From 66-474 sp051961995 (lineage in GTDB: Bacteria > Pseudomonadota > Gammaproteobacteria > Xanthomonadales > Rhodanobacteraceae), in assembly GCA_051961995.1 (NCBI GenBank), contig JBQCCR010000055.1, positions 1 through 26,935 of the forward strand: a DNA stretch of 26,935 bases, in the 5' to 3' direction. Below, piece by piece: positions 1-10,373 of this stretch. The translations under genes and the position numbers were made by a program. Every line of letters starts with the position of its first letter. The stretch's first letter is position 1. The notes under the pieces were generated by a model that searched no databases, was not told the origin of the DNA, and saw only the letters and a program-made list of their open reading frames with translations.

Positions 1-1313
<1,313 letters not shown>

Positions 1314-1328
1314 GTGGCTCCGGTGCAT

Positions 1329-1348
1329 GCGGGCTTGGATGCGCCCGC
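1329..1348 (-). other. Short hairpin between last permease and regulator
   Basis: GCGGGC and GCCCGC form a 6-bp stem with an 8-nt loop just upstream of the regulator start. There is no T-tract. It could damp read-through or do nothing; support is weak. Confidence 0.3.
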
Positions 1349-1365
1349 GATGGAAAGGGTTGCCA

Positions 1366-2598
1366 TCATACTGTCCGTGTCGCCACCACCGGCGAAACGC
1401 GGGAAGCGCGCAAGGCCGGCGCCAGCGCCGCACCCTGACCCAGCAGCAGCAAAGCGACCACGCTTGCCAGCACGTACCACAGGGGCAGGCGCGCCATCTC
1501 CACGTGCATGATCATCCAGAGATTGATCGCCACGGCCAGCACGATGCCGATCAGCACGCCGGCAAGGCCGATCAGCAGGTTCTCGGCAAGGAAGTATCCC
1601 AGGATGTCGTGCCGGGTCGCGCCCAGCGCACGGCGGATGCCGATCTGCTTGCGCCGCTGCCCCACCCAGAAACTGGTGAGGCCGACGATGCCAGCCCCGG
1701 TGATCACCAGCAGCACCGCGCAGATGATGCCCATCAGGATCGCCATGCCGCGATCGCTGTCGTACGCACGGTGGCGGATTTCGGCGAAGCTCAAGACGCC
1801 GTCGTCGGGATCAATGATGCGCATCCGGTTCTGCGCAATCAGCGCCTTGCGCGATTCGCGCATTGCGGCGGCGAGTTGTCCCGGTTTGGCACGCACGATG
1901 TAGTACGTACCCCATTGCGTGTCCAGGCGCCGCGGCCACAGCATGTCCTGGTAAACGTAGTCGCGCGACCAGGTGTCAACTTCTTGCCGTTGCAGGCGCT
2001 CGATGATGCCGATGATGGTGATCGGCCGCGGGCTCATGGAGTAGAACGTCTTGCCCAGCGCCGAGCCGTCCGGATACAGCTTGTCGGCCAATGCCTTGGT
2101 CACGATGGCCACCGAGGGCATCTTGTCTTCGCGCACGCCCATGGGTTCGATTTCATCGGGGCGGAAGTTGCGTCCGGCGATCAGCTTTACGCCCAGGGTG
2201 TCGAGCAGATGCTCGTCGCTCAGGTACACCGACGCGTCGGTGGTCTTTTCCTTTTGCTCCGGCGTCATCATGATGAAATCGTCCCAGCCGCCGCCGCGCA
2301 GCGGATAGGAGTTGCTGGGCGCGGCGTCGCTCACGTCCGGCAGCTGCCGAAGCGCGGCCAGATCGGACTGGATCTGCGAATCCACCTGCTGGTTGGACAA
2401 GTCACCGGCCCACTGGCTCTCAATCACGAACAGATTGGCTTCGTCTATGCCCGTCGGTTCGGACAAGTGCGCCAGACGCTGGTGGATGATGAAAAGGGCA
2501 TTGCAGACGATCGCGAGCGTCAGCGCGATCTGCAGCGCGATCAGCACGGTGCCTGCTTTGTGGCGGCGCAACGCGGCGAGAATGGGTTGGACGTGCAT
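1366..2598 (-). CDS. ABC transporter permease, FtsX/MacB family (type A, pair 4)
   Basis: Predicted 410-aa inner-membrane subunit of a MacB/LolCDE-like ABC transporter. TM1 lies near residues 16-38, followed by a large periplasmic domain of about 240 residues. Three C-terminal TM segments carry the FtsX signature QRRKQIGIRRALGA after TM2. The start MHVQPILAALRRHKAG matches the other three A genes, which is why ATG 2598 is chosen over the longer open frame. The protein ends VVATRTV; all four A proteins end ATRTV. It begins 11 nt after the stop of the pair-4 B gene, so the two are likely co-translated. Its closest relative here is the pair-1 A gene (9090-10349): both have TGAGIVGLTSFWVGQR. The substrate cannot be read from sequence. 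Confidence 0.9.
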   Translation of the reverse strand: MHVQPILAALRRHKAGTVLIALQIALTLAIVCNALFIIHQRLAHLSEPTGIDEANLFVIESQWAGDLSNQQVDSQIQSDLAALRQLPDVSDAAPSNSYPLRGGGWDDFIMMTPEQKEKTTDASVYLSDEHLLDTLGVKLIAGRNFRPDEIEPMGVREDKMPSVAIVTKALADKLYPDGSALGKTFYSMSPRPITIIGIIERLQRQEVDTWSRDYVYQDMLWPRRLDTQWGTYYIVRAKPGQLAAAMRESRKALIAQNRMRIIDPDDGVLSFAEIRHRAYDSDRGMAILMGIICAVLLVITGAGIVGLTSFWVGQRRKQIGIRRALGATRHDILGYFLAENLLIGLAGVLIGIVLAVAINLWMIMHVEMARLPLWYVLASVVALLLLGQGAALAPALRASRVSPVVATRTV

Positions 2599-2609
2599 GC
2601 CGGGGTTCC

Positions 2610-3920
2610 TCAATTGGTTTTCAGGTGCCAGGCAGGCTGCACTTGCGCCGCGCGCCAAGTGGGATAGAACGCCGCCACCACCGTGGCCGCCACCGCCACT
2701 CCCAGCGTCATCGCAACCAGCACCAGGTCCACATGCGCCAGCCGCGCGATTGCAGGGCGGAACAGCAGGCCCACGCCGGAGATGCCCGCCGCCGTCAGCA
2801 GGAGCCCCAGCACGCCGCCTAGCAAGCCAACGGTCGCCGCCTCCATCAGGAACTGCAGATAGATCTCGCGCCGCGATGCGCCCAAGGCGCGACGCACGCC
2901 GATCTCGCCGGCACGGCGCATGAATTTGGCAAGCAGCAGCCCGACGGTGTTGACCAGGCAGATCACCAGGAAGCCCACGGAAACCAGCAGGGAAATGCGA
3001 CTCTCCGGCGGCACGACCTTCATGTATTCGAGCCACTGCGTCACGTTGCGGAGGCGCACGTTGGGCGCCCAGGCGAAACGGCCGGAGCGCTGCTGGTCGG
3101 CCGAATAGGCTTCCAGGAAGCTGCGGTAGCGTGCCACGTCGTTTGCGCTGTCCAGCTCGACCCACGGCTCGATCCACACGCAGTTGCTGTGCAGCCAGTC
3201 GTCCCAACCGGAGATCTTGATCGTTCCCCGACAACTGTTGTTGCCTGCGGTGTCAATTCGAAGGTCCAGCGCGCGGGTGAACGGCAAATAGAAATCCGCG
3301 GGCTGCTCGAAGCCGCTGCTGCCGAACAGCTCGTAGAAACGCGGCACCGGATTCCAGTGTCGCGTCACGCCCACGATCCGGTAGTCGTGGCCGCCGATGT
3401 TGATCTCGCGGCCCACGCTGTTGGCCCCGCCGAACTGCTTCCGGTTGAACTCTTCGCCCAGCACCACCACCGAGGCGCGAGCTTCGTCCTGTGCGACGTT
3501 CCAGCCGCTCCCGTAAAGAAGCGGAACCTCGAACATCGGAAAGAAATCTCCGCCCACGGCGTAGCCGTCTGCCTTCACCGGCAGGCTGCGGTTCCCGCCC
3601 GGGAGGACCGGCAAGCTCACCGGATACAGCAACGTCTGCCTCTTCGCGATGTGAGCCCGCATCAGCGCCATGGCATCTACGTAGTTCAAGGCACTCGGCG
3701 GCTCGCCCTGCAGGTTCTGCCCCGGCCCCCAGCTGTCTATCTGCGGGGTAAACAAGCGCGCGGACTTGTCCGGAATCGGATCGCCCGATACCGCACGGAA
3801 CACGGAATAGGTGATCATCGAGGCTGCCACGCCGAAGCCGATCGCGATCACCATCAGCGTGGTGAGGGCCGGATTGCGTTTCAGGCTTCGCAGCGCAAGA
3901 TCGAAGTAGTAGGCGAACAT
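2610..3920 (-). CDS. ABC transporter permease, FtsX/MacB family (type B, pair 4)
   Basis: 436-aa permease. TM1 spans about 18-42 and is followed by SGDPIP. A periplasmic domain carries the B-type motif FFPMFEVPLLYGSGW near 126-140 and a Cys pair C230/C247 with W249. TM2-4 lie at about 308-331, 360-388 and 398-420, with GEIGVRRALGA at 338-348. ATG 3920 (MFAYYFDLALRSLKRN) is chosen because all B genes share this beginning, although the open frame extends upstream. It starts 2 nt after the TGA of the pair-3 A gene, consistent with translational coupling. It resembles the pair-1 B gene more than the inner two (shared SVFRAVSGDPIP). Probably forms a heterodimer with the following A permease, by analogy with LolC/LolE; this is inference. 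Confidence 0.9.
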   Translation of the reverse strand: MFAYYFDLALRSLKRNPALTTLMVIAIGFGVAASMITYSVFRAVSGDPIPDKSARLFTPQIDSWGPGQNLQGEPPSALNYVDAMALMRAHIAKRQTLLYPVSLPVLPGGNRSLPVKADGYAVGGDFFPMFEVPLLYGSGWNVAQDEARASVVVLGEEFNRKQFGGANSVGREINIGGHDYRIVGVTRHWNPVPRFYELFGSSGFEQPADFYLPFTRALDLRIDTAGNNSCRGTIKISGWDDWLHSNCVWIEPWVELDSANDVARYRSFLEAYSADQQRSGRFAWAPNVRLRNVTQWLEYMKVVPPESRISLLVSVGFLVICLVNTVGLLLAKFMRRAGEIGVRRALGASRREIYLQFLMEAATVGLLGGVLGLLLTAAGISGVGLLFRPAIARLAHVDLVLVAMTLGVAVAATVVAAFYPTWRAAQVQPAWHLKTN

Positions 3921-3922
3921 GT

Positions 3923-5137
3923 TCACACAGTCCTCGTGGCAACCACCGGCGGCACCGCAGCCGCGCGCAGCGCCGGGCCGAGCACGGCGAGCTGGCCCAG
4001 CCCCCACAGCACCAGCGCGCCGATCGGCAGATAGAAGAACGGCAGCCGCGGCAACTCGTAGAACTTCATCAAGGTGAGATTGATCGCGAACGCGAGCACC
4101 ATGCCCAGCACGATGCCGAAGGTTACGATCAGGAAATTCTCGGTCTGGAAGTAGCGCAGGATGTCGCCGCGCGTCGCGCCGAGTGCGCGGCGCACGCCGA
4201 TCTGCTTGCGCCGCTGCGCCACCCAGAAACTGGCCAGCCCGACGATGCCGAGCGCGGTGACCAGCAACAGCGCCACGATCACGCCACCCAGCAGGCCGGC
4301 CATGGAGCGGTCGCCCTGGAAGAATTCCGCACGCGCCTCGTCCAGCGTGCGCTGCTGTCGGAAGATGCGCTTGGGATCCAGGCTCTTGAGCTCGGCCACC
4401 GCTGCCTTGATCACCTGTTGCCGCCGCGCGGGATCGGTGCGCAGCGCGTAGGATCCGCCGCCGGAAAAACGCCATGGCACCACGGTGCTCCATTGCGCCG
4501 CACCTTCGCCCTCGGACAGCGAAGGTCGGATCAGGCCGGCAACCACGCCTATCACTTGCAGCGGTGTTTGCGGATCGAAGTAGATCGTCTTGCCGAGCGC
4601 GCTCTGGTTCGGCCAGAGCTTCTGTGCGAGCGCCTGGGTGATGATGATCACGTGCGGCGTGAGTTTGGGATCGCGCAGCACGTCGCGATATTCCGCGTAT
4701 TCGGCGGGATAGAAATCGCGGCCCGCGATGAGTCGTGTCCCCAGGGTTTTCAGCACATCGATGCCGAAATACATCGTCGCATTCAGCGTCGGCTGCGTCT
4801 GGGTGGCAGAAAGAAAAATGCTGTTGTTCCAGGACGAGTCGGTGAACGGCAATTGATTGACTCGCGCGACCGACTTGACGCCGGGGAGCGCGCGCAGCGC
4901 CGCCAGCTCTTCTTCCCCGCGCGCCTTCGCATCCGGGCGATCACCTATGTCCACCACTTGCACCTGCACCAGTTCGTGCTCGGCCACGCCGCTGGGCAGG
5001 TTCATTCGCTGCAATCGCTGGCTGATCAGGAACACCGCATTGCAGATAATGGAGCAGGTCAGTGCGATTTCCACTGCAATCAGCAATGCGGTGACCTTGT
5101 GCCGCCGCAACGTCGAAAGGATCGGCCGGATTTCCAT
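3923..5137 (-). CDS. ABC transporter permease, FtsX/MacB family (type A, pair 3)
   Basis: 404-aa type A permease starting MEIRPILSTLRRHK, with TM1 near 16-38, a periplasmic domain and three C-terminal TM segments. RRKQIGVRRALGATRGDILRYF follows TM2 in shortened form RRKQIGVRRALGA, and the protein ends VVATRTV. Its last 120 residues differ from those of the pair-2 A protein at only about seven positions, and the DNA there (about 3960-4270 against 6480-6790) is nearly identical. The N-terminal periplasmic halves have diverged strongly. This mosaic fits recent duplication with gene conversion of the membrane part. It starts 10 nt after the pair-3 B stop. Confidence 0.9.
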   Translation of the reverse strand: MEIRPILSTLRRHKVTALLIAVEIALTCSIICNAVFLISQRLQRMNLPSGVAEHELVQVQVVDIGDRPDAKARGEEELAALRALPGVKSVARVNQLPFTDSSWNNSIFLSATQTQPTLNATMYFGIDVLKTLGTRLIAGRDFYPAEYAEYRDVLRDPKLTPHVIIITQALAQKLWPNQSALGKTIYFDPQTPLQVIGVVAGLIRPSLSEGEGAAQWSTVVPWRFSGGGSYALRTDPARRQQVIKAAVAELKSLDPKRIFRQQRTLDEARAEFFQGDRSMAGLLGGVIVALLLVTALGIVGLASFWVAQRRKQIGVRRALGATRGDILRYFQTENFLIVTFGIVLGMVLAFAINLTLMKFYELPRLPFFYLPIGALVLWGLGQLAVLGPALRAAAVPPVVATRTV

Positions 5138-5147
5138 ATTGGGGGCC

Positions 5148-6395
5148 CTAGTTGCTCTTCAGTTGCAGCGCAGGTTCGACTCCGCAGGCACGCCAGGCCG
5201 GCAGCAAACCGGCCAGCAGCGTGGCGCCGACGGCAAGCACGAACGTGATCACCAGCATCGTGGGATCCAGATACGCCAATTTCGCGTAGTCAGCCGGCTG
5301 CTGTCTCACGAGCCACAATCCGAACAGCGCCAACAACAGCCCGAGCATGCCGCCCGCGAGGCCGACCACGCCGGCCTCGATCAGAAACTGCGCGAACACC
5401 GAGCGACGCGCCGCCCCAAGCGCGCGACGCACGCTGATTTCGCTGCTGCGGCGCAGAAACTTCGCCAGCATCAATCCGACCGTATTCACCAGGCACACCA
5501 GCAGGAATCCGAACGCGAGCCACGTCTGCAGGTGCACGTCGCCCGGCACCACGTGGCTGGCGTCGAGCCACTGCATCAGGTTGCGCAGCCGCACGTTGGG
5601 CGGCCGCTGGAATCGGCCCAGCGCCTTTTGCTCCTGCGAGTAATGGACCAGGAACGACTTGTAGGCGGCGACATCGGCCGGCGTATCGAGTTGCACCCAC
5701 AACTGCAGCCAGGTGCACGGCGCCGTTTTCATGTTTTCCTGGCCGGCCGAACTCCAGCAATCCACGGAGCCGCTGTGCGAATACTTGAGATCCTGCGAAG
5801 TGGAGAGCGGCACGAACACGTCCTCGTTCTCTCCGTACTGGCCCAGGTTCAGGTCATAGAAATGCGGATTGGGCCGCCAGTCCGCCATCACCCCGATGAT
5901 GCGCAGATCGGCGTCGTCCGCCCGCAGCGTCTGGCCGACACTGTTCTTGCCCTCGAAGAGCTTTTTGTTGAGGGAACTCGATATCACCGCGACCCGCGCG
6001 GCGCGTTCGTCTTCCGCCGCAGTCCACGGTCGCCCGTACTCGAAAGGCGTATCGAACATCGGGAAGAAATCCGCCGTGGTGTAACGGGCATCCACGTAAA
6101 ACGGATCGAGATTGGCCTGCGTCGGCTGCACCGGCACCTGGCCGCCGGTCATCAGCGCCTGCCGGTGAGCGCGCTTCGCATGCAGCAGGTACATGCCGTC
6201 GGTCCAGGAAACCTGTCCCGGCGGCTCGCCATGCGGGTCGTAGCCGCTCATGTCACGCGGATCGATCTGCGGATAGAACAGGTGAGCACTGCGGCCCGGC
6301 AAGGGATCACCCGAGAGCACGTGCAGTACCGTCAGCGTGGTCATGCTGGCGCCGATCCCCAATCCGATCGCAAGCACCATCAACGCCGTGAGCAC
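5148..6395 (-). CDS. ABC transporter permease, FtsX/MacB family (type B, pair 3), N-terminus altered by an amber codon
   Basis: Type B permease with SGDPLP after TM1, FFPMFDTPFEYG, a periplasmic Cys pair (C-x13-C-x-W), EISVRRALGA and four TM segments. The sibling start MFxYY is present at 6446, 1 nt after the pair-2 A stop, but it reads M-F-G-stop-Y: TAG at 6435-6437 replaces the expected Tyr codon. Downstream of the stop the sibling sequence continues in frame (FDRALHSLRRNKVLTALM). The first usable start is GTG 6395 with AGG about 9 nt ahead, which gives 415 aa and removes 17 residues of the cytoplasmic N-terminus but keeps most of TM1. The rest of the frame is intact, so it may still be functional, a fresh pseudogene or a sequencing error. 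The pair-2 B gene is the nearest sibling. Confidence 0.8.
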   Translation of the reverse strand: MLTALMVLAIGLGIGASMTTLTVLHVLSGDPLPGRSAHLFYPQIDPRDMSGYDPHGEPPGQVSWTDGMYLLHAKRAHRQALMTGGQVPVQPTQANLDPFYVDARYTTADFFPMFDTPFEYGRPWTAAEDERAARVAVISSSLNKKLFEGKNSVGQTLRADDADLRIIGVMADWRPNPHFYDLNLGQYGENEDVFVPLSTSQDLKYSHSGSVDCWSSAGQENMKTAPCTWLQLWVQLDTPADVAAYKSFLVHYSQEQKALGRFQRPPNVRLRNLMQWLDASHVVPGDVHLQTWLAFGFLLVCLVNTVGLMLAKFLRRSSEISVRRALGAARRSVFAQFLIEAGVVGLAGGMLGLLLALFGLWLVRQQPADYAKLAYLDPTMLVITFVLAVGATLLAGLLPAWRACGVEPALQLKSN

Positions 6396-6447
6396 CTTGT
6401 TGCGCCTGAGGCTGTGCAGGGCACGGTCGAAGTACTAGCCAAACATT

Positions 6448-7662
6448 TCACACCGTCCTCGTCGCCCCCACCGGCGGCACGGCCGCGGCGCGCAGCGCCG
6501 GGCCGAGCACGGCGAATTGGCCCAGACCCCACAGCACCAGCGCACCGATCGGCAGATAGAAGAACGGCAGCCGCGGCAACTCGTAGAACTTCATCAAGGT
6601 GAGGTTGATCGCGAATGCGAGCACCACACCCATCACGATGCCGAACGTGACGATCAGGAAGTTCTCGGCCTGGAAGTAGCGCAGGATGTCGCCCCGCGTC
6701 GCGCCCAGCGCGCGGCGCACGCCGATCTGCTTGCGCCGCTGCGCGACCCAGAAACTCGCAAGCCCGACGATGCCGAGCGCGGTCACGCCCAGCAAGGCGA
6801 TGATCACGCCGATCAGCAAGCCGGCCATGGCGCGATCGTTCTTGAACACGTTGTGCCGCAGTTCGGACAGTGTGTGGCTGTCCTCGCGGTCGATCACCAC
6901 ATCGGGCAAAGCCTTGTTGATTGCCACCAGCGCATCGCGCATGACGCCCGGCATGTCGTCCGGAGTTGCGCGCAGCAGATAACTGCCGGACAGATACGGC
7001 CCCGGCAGCGCCGGAACGAATGCCGACCACTGGCGTTTTTCCGGAGTCCATCCCGGAGGATCGGGCCTCGCGAGGGCCTTCAGGACACCCACCACCCGGA
7101 AGTGGAATTTGTCCTGCCAGATTTCCTTGCCGAGCGGATTGGCGCCGGGCCACAAGTGTTCGGCCAGGCTTTGCGTAATCTGGATGGACGCCTCGTCCGG
7201 CATCCATCCGGTGAACGGATGAAAATCATCCGGCAGCGGCCCGCGCCCCGCGACCACTTTGGCGCCGAGCGCTTCAAAGCTCCCCGGGGCACCGACGTAA
7301 AACTCGATCACGCCGCCGAAATGCTGGCCGGCGGCGTCGGTGGCAATGCCCGCGGTGCCGCGGCGCATCCCGAACGGGATGGAATTGAGCAGCGTGACCG
7401 ATTGCACCCCGGGGACCGCGCGCAACGCGGCCCGCGCGCGCGCGTCCACATCCGCCGATGCAGACGCGTCGTAGCCGGTCAGCTGCACGGTCGCCAACGC
7501 GGCCTCGTCCACACCGCTGTCGATGCGCATCGCCGAGAGGCGGTTGGCGATCATGAAACAGGCGTTGCACAGCACCGCGCAGGCCAGCGCGATCTCCAGC
7601 GCGATCAGCAGGGTGGCGAGCCGATGTTTGCGCAGCGCGGCGAGGATGGGTCGGATTTGCAT
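6448..7662 (-). CDS. ABC transporter permease, FtsX/MacB family (type A, pair 2)
   Basis: 404-aa type A permease starting MQIRPILAALRKHR. TM1 is near 16-38, with a periplasmic domain to about residue 280, then three TM segments with RRKQIGVRRALGA. It ends VGATRTV, with Gly where the other A proteins have Val. The C-terminal 120 residues are almost identical to the pair-3 A protein, whereas the periplasmic part is distinct (for example MRRGTAGIATDAAGQHFGG). The start is supported by GAGG about 6 nt upstream, which overlaps the TGA of the preceding B gene (7669-7671). The next gene's ancestral ATG follows its own TGA by 1 nt, a coupled arrangement. Confidence 0.9.
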   Translation of the reverse strand: MQIRPILAALRKHRLATLLIALEIALACAVLCNACFMIANRLSAMRIDSGVDEAALATVQLTGYDASASADVDARARAALRAVPGVQSVTLLNSIPFGMRRGTAGIATDAAGQHFGGVIEFYVGAPGSFEALGAKVVAGRGPLPDDFHPFTGWMPDEASIQITQSLAEHLWPGANPLGKEIWQDKFHFRVVGVLKALARPDPPGWTPEKRQWSAFVPALPGPYLSGSYLLRATPDDMPGVMRDALVAINKALPDVVIDREDSHTLSELRHNVFKNDRAMAGLLIGVIIALLGVTALGIVGLASFWVAQRRKQIGVRRALGATRGDILRYFQAENFLIVTFGIVMGVVLAFAINLTLMKFYELPRLPFFYLPIGALVLWGLGQFAVLGPALRAAAVPPVGATRTV

Positions 7663-7668
7663 GGGGCC

Positions 7669-8988
7669 TCAAAGGGTCTTGAGCTGCAACGCTGGTGCGA
7701 TCCGGCTGGCACGCAGCGCGGGCAAGGCACCGGCGATCAGGCTCACCACGACCGCCGACACGAACGTCGTGAAAAACATTCCGACATCCAGATGCGCGAG
7801 GTCGGCATAGGCCACCGATTGCCGCCGCACCAGCCACAACCCGAGCATGGTCAGCAGCCAGCCGCCGATCCCGCCCAGCAATCCGATCAGGCCCGCTTCC
7901 ACCAGGCATTGCGCGAACACGGCGCACCGCGACGCGCCCAATGCGCGGCGCACGCCGATCTCGCCGCCGCGGCGCAGGAATTTCGCCAGCAACAGGCCGA
8001 TCGTGTTGAACAGGCAGATCGCCAGGAACGCGAACGCCAGCCACGTTTGCAGCTTCACGTCGCTCGGCACGACGCCGTTGAAATCCAGCCATTGCATCAG
8101 TGTGCGCAGGCGGGTGTGGGTCTTGGCGAACCGGCCCAGCGCCTTCTGTTCCCGTGCGTAGTGGTCGAGGAAATTGCGATAGGCGGCGACTTTCGGCGCA
8201 TCATTCAATTGCGCCCACAAGGCGACCCAGACGCAGGGTGCGTTCTCCAGATGACCGGGCTTGTCCGGCGCATGCCAGCAGGTGAACTGCCAGAAATTGC
8301 CGTCATTGATTTCCAGGCCGGTGTAGAACGGCGTGAACACGTCTTCCGGTTTGCCGTAGAAACCCGCGGTATCGCCGTTGGCGAACCGGCCGCCCCGCAC
8401 ATCATAGAAAAGCGGTGAAGGCCGCCACGGCGCCAGCACGCCGACGATGCGCGCGTCGGAATCCTTCAGCCGCAGCGTGCGGCCGACACTGTTCCCGCCA
8501 TGAAAGAGTTTGTCGTTGAGGTCGGATGAAATCACGACCACGCGCGAATGCCTGGCATCATCCTGCGCGCTCCAGCCTTGTCCATAGCGGAACGGCACAT
8601 CGAACATCGGGAAGAAATCCGACGTGGTGGAAAGCATGTTCAACATCAACGGCGGAAGACTCGCATCCGGCGCACGCACCTTGATCTGGCTGTTGGCGAT
8701 CAACGCCTGCCGGTCTGCGCGATGCGCGCTCCACAAGTCCACTGCCGAACGGTAATCGAGCACATCCAGCGGCTCGCTCTTGGTGAAATCCGCGGGACTG
8801 GCGTCCACCTGCGGGTAATAGATGTGCGCGCTGCGGCCCGGCAGCGGATCGCCGGAAAGCAGGTGCATCACCGTGAGCGTGGTCATGCTGGCGCCGATGC
8901 CCACCGCAATCGCCAGCACCATCAGCGCGGTCAACACCTTGTTGCGCTTGAGGCTGTGCAGGGCGAGGTTGAGGTAGTAGGCGAACAT
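7669..8988 (-). CDS. ABC transporter permease, FtsX/MacB family (type B, pair 2)
   Basis: 439-aa type B permease starting MFAYYLNLALHSLKRNKVLT. TM1 is followed by SGDPLPGRSAH. The periplasmic region contains FFPMFDVPFRYGQGW, NSVGRTL, the WRPSPLFYD motif and a Cys pair (C-x14-C-V-W). After TM2 comes GEIGVRRALGA. It shares TTLTVMHLLSGDPLP-type sequence with the pair-3 B gene (TTLTVLHVLSGDPLP), making these two the inner subtype. An intact Tyr codon stands where the pair-3 gene has TAG, and this is the best internal comparison for that lesion. It lies 101 nt downstream of the pair-1 A gene, the gap being filled by a REP-like inverted pair. Confidence 0.9.
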   Translation of the reverse strand: MFAYYLNLALHSLKRNKVLTALMVLAIAVGIGASMTTLTVMHLLSGDPLPGRSAHIYYPQVDASPADFTKSEPLDVLDYRSAVDLWSAHRADRQALIANSQIKVRAPDASLPPLMLNMLSTTSDFFPMFDVPFRYGQGWSAQDDARHSRVVVISSDLNDKLFHGGNSVGRTLRLKDSDARIVGVLAPWRPSPLFYDVRGGRFANGDTAGFYGKPEDVFTPFYTGLEINDGNFWQFTCWHAPDKPGHLENAPCVWVALWAQLNDAPKVAAYRNFLDHYAREQKALGRFAKTHTRLRTLMQWLDFNGVVPSDVKLQTWLAFAFLAICLFNTIGLLLAKFLRRGGEIGVRRALGASRCAVFAQCLVEAGLIGLLGGIGGWLLTMLGLWLVRRQSVAYADLAHLDVGMFFTTFVSAVVVSLIAGALPALRASRIAPALQLKTL

Positions 8989-9005
8989 CGTTGTTCCAAG
9001 TCGAA

Positions 9006-9083
9006 TGTAGGAGCGCGCCTGCGCGGGACGATGGAGCTGCTGACCCGGACGACACTTTTGTCACGCGCTGGCGCCCTCCTGCA
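9006..9083. repeat. REP-like inverted pair between permease pairs 1 and 2
   Basis: The 20-mer TGTAGGAGCGCGCCTGCGCG at 9006-9025 recurs inverted at 9064-9083 with 17 of 20 bases matching. The same 20-mer family occurs at 10374-10437. Short palindromic GTAGGAGCGCG-type repeats are common between genes in pseudomonads and xanthomonads. In the transcript the pair would fold into a stem between two co-transcribed permease genes, which could affect mRNA stability. Confidence 0.75.
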
Positions 9084-9089
9084 AAGGCA

Positions 9090-10349
9090 TCACACCGTTC
9101 TCGTCGCCACCACCGGCGGCACGTTGGCGGCGCGGCGCGCCGGCGCGAGCACGGCGGCCTGGCCCAACGCGAGCACCACCACTACGCCGGCGAGCACGTA
9201 CAGCACCGGCATGCGATCCATCTCGAAGCGGTGCATCAGCCAGAGGTTCAAACCGACCGCGAGAATGATCCCGGCGATCGCGCCGACACCGGCGATCAGC
9301 AGGTTCTCGGTCTGGAAGTAGCGCAGGATGTCCACCTTGCGCGCGCCCAGCGCGCGACGGACGCCGATCTGCTTGTGCCGCTGGCCGACCCAGAAGCTGG
9401 TGAGGCCGACGATGCCCGCGCCGGTGACGCCCAGCAGGATCACGCAGATCACGCCCATCAGGATCGCCATGCCGCGGTCGGCGCGATAGGCGCGCGCGCG
9501 GATATGATCCAGGGACTCGATGCTGTTGTGCTCGGCGCTGTCGTCAATGACGCGCATCGGATTGGTCGCGAACAGCGCTTCGCGCACCTCCTTCATCGCG
9601 GCATCGAGGCGCCCGGGCTTGGCGCGCACCAGATAGCGCGAATAGTTGGCGTCCAGGCGCACCGGCTCCAGCACCGAGTTCCAGAAAAAGCTGTTGACCC
9701 AGTTCTGCGTGCTCGGCGCCTGCAGGCGCTTGATTACGCCGACGATGGTGCTGGGCATGGTGTTGTTGGCGAGATACACGCCCTTGCCCACCGCGCCCCC
9801 GTGTGGAAACAGCTTGTCGGCCAGCGCCTGGGTGACGATGATGATCGGCGGCTCGTCCTTGGCGCGCATGCCACGGTGTTGTACATCGGCTGCGGTGAAG
9901 GCGCGCCCGGCAACCAATTGCACCTTCATGGTGTTCAACATCTGTTCGTCGCCGAAGTAGAAGGCGGCATGCACAGTGGCATCCTTCTGATCGGGCTTGA
10001 GACGGATGCCATTGGTCCAACTGCTGTTGATCAGCGGGATCGTGTTCATCGTGGTGGCCGACTCCACGTCCGGCAGGTTGCGCAGGGTCGCAAGATCGGT
10101 GCGCAACATCGAATCCAGCTTGTCGGTGGATGCCTGGTCGTCGCCCGTGGGCGCACCCACCCAGAGCTGGGTGATCAGGAACAGGTTCTTCTCATCCATG
10201 CCGCTCGGGCGCTGGATGCGCTGGATGCGCTGGCCGATGATGAAGATGGCGTTGCACACGATCGCCAGCGTCAACGCGATCTGCAGCGCGATCAGCACGA
10301 CGCCGGCCTTGTGGCGGCGGAGTGCTGCGAGGATGGGATGGAGGGTCAT
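9090..10349 (-). CDS. ABC transporter permease, FtsX/MacB family (type A, pair 1)
   Basis: 419-aa type A permease, the longest of the four, starting MTLHPILAALRRHKAG. TM1 lies near 16-38 (ALQIALTLAIVCNAIFII). A periplasmic domain of about 250 residues precedes three TM segments; after TM2 comes GQRHKQIGVRRALGA, with His where siblings have Arg. It ends VVATRTV. The sequence is closest to the pair-4 A protein, giving an outer subtype. Unlike the tightly packed pairs 2-4, this gene is separated by 89 nt from the upstream B gene and 101 nt from the downstream one, both gaps holding REP-like repeats. Confidence 0.9.
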   Translation of the reverse strand: MTLHPILAALRRHKAGVVLIALQIALTLAIVCNAIFIIGQRIQRIQRPSGMDEKNLFLITQLWVGAPTGDDQASTDKLDSMLRTDLATLRNLPDVESATTMNTIPLINSSWTNGIRLKPDQKDATVHAAFYFGDEQMLNTMKVQLVAGRAFTAADVQHRGMRAKDEPPIIIVTQALADKLFPHGGAVGKGVYLANNTMPSTIVGVIKRLQAPSTQNWVNSFFWNSVLEPVRLDANYSRYLVRAKPGRLDAAMKEVREALFATNPMRVIDDSAEHNSIESLDHIRARAYRADRGMAILMGVICVILLGVTGAGIVGLTSFWVGQRHKQIGVRRALGARKVDILRYFQTENLLIAGVGAIAGIILAVGLNLWLMHRFEMDRMPVLYVLAGVVVVLALGQAAVLAPARRAANVPPVVATRTV

Positions 10350-10373
10350 GTCATGTCCTCATTGTTCGTTCAA

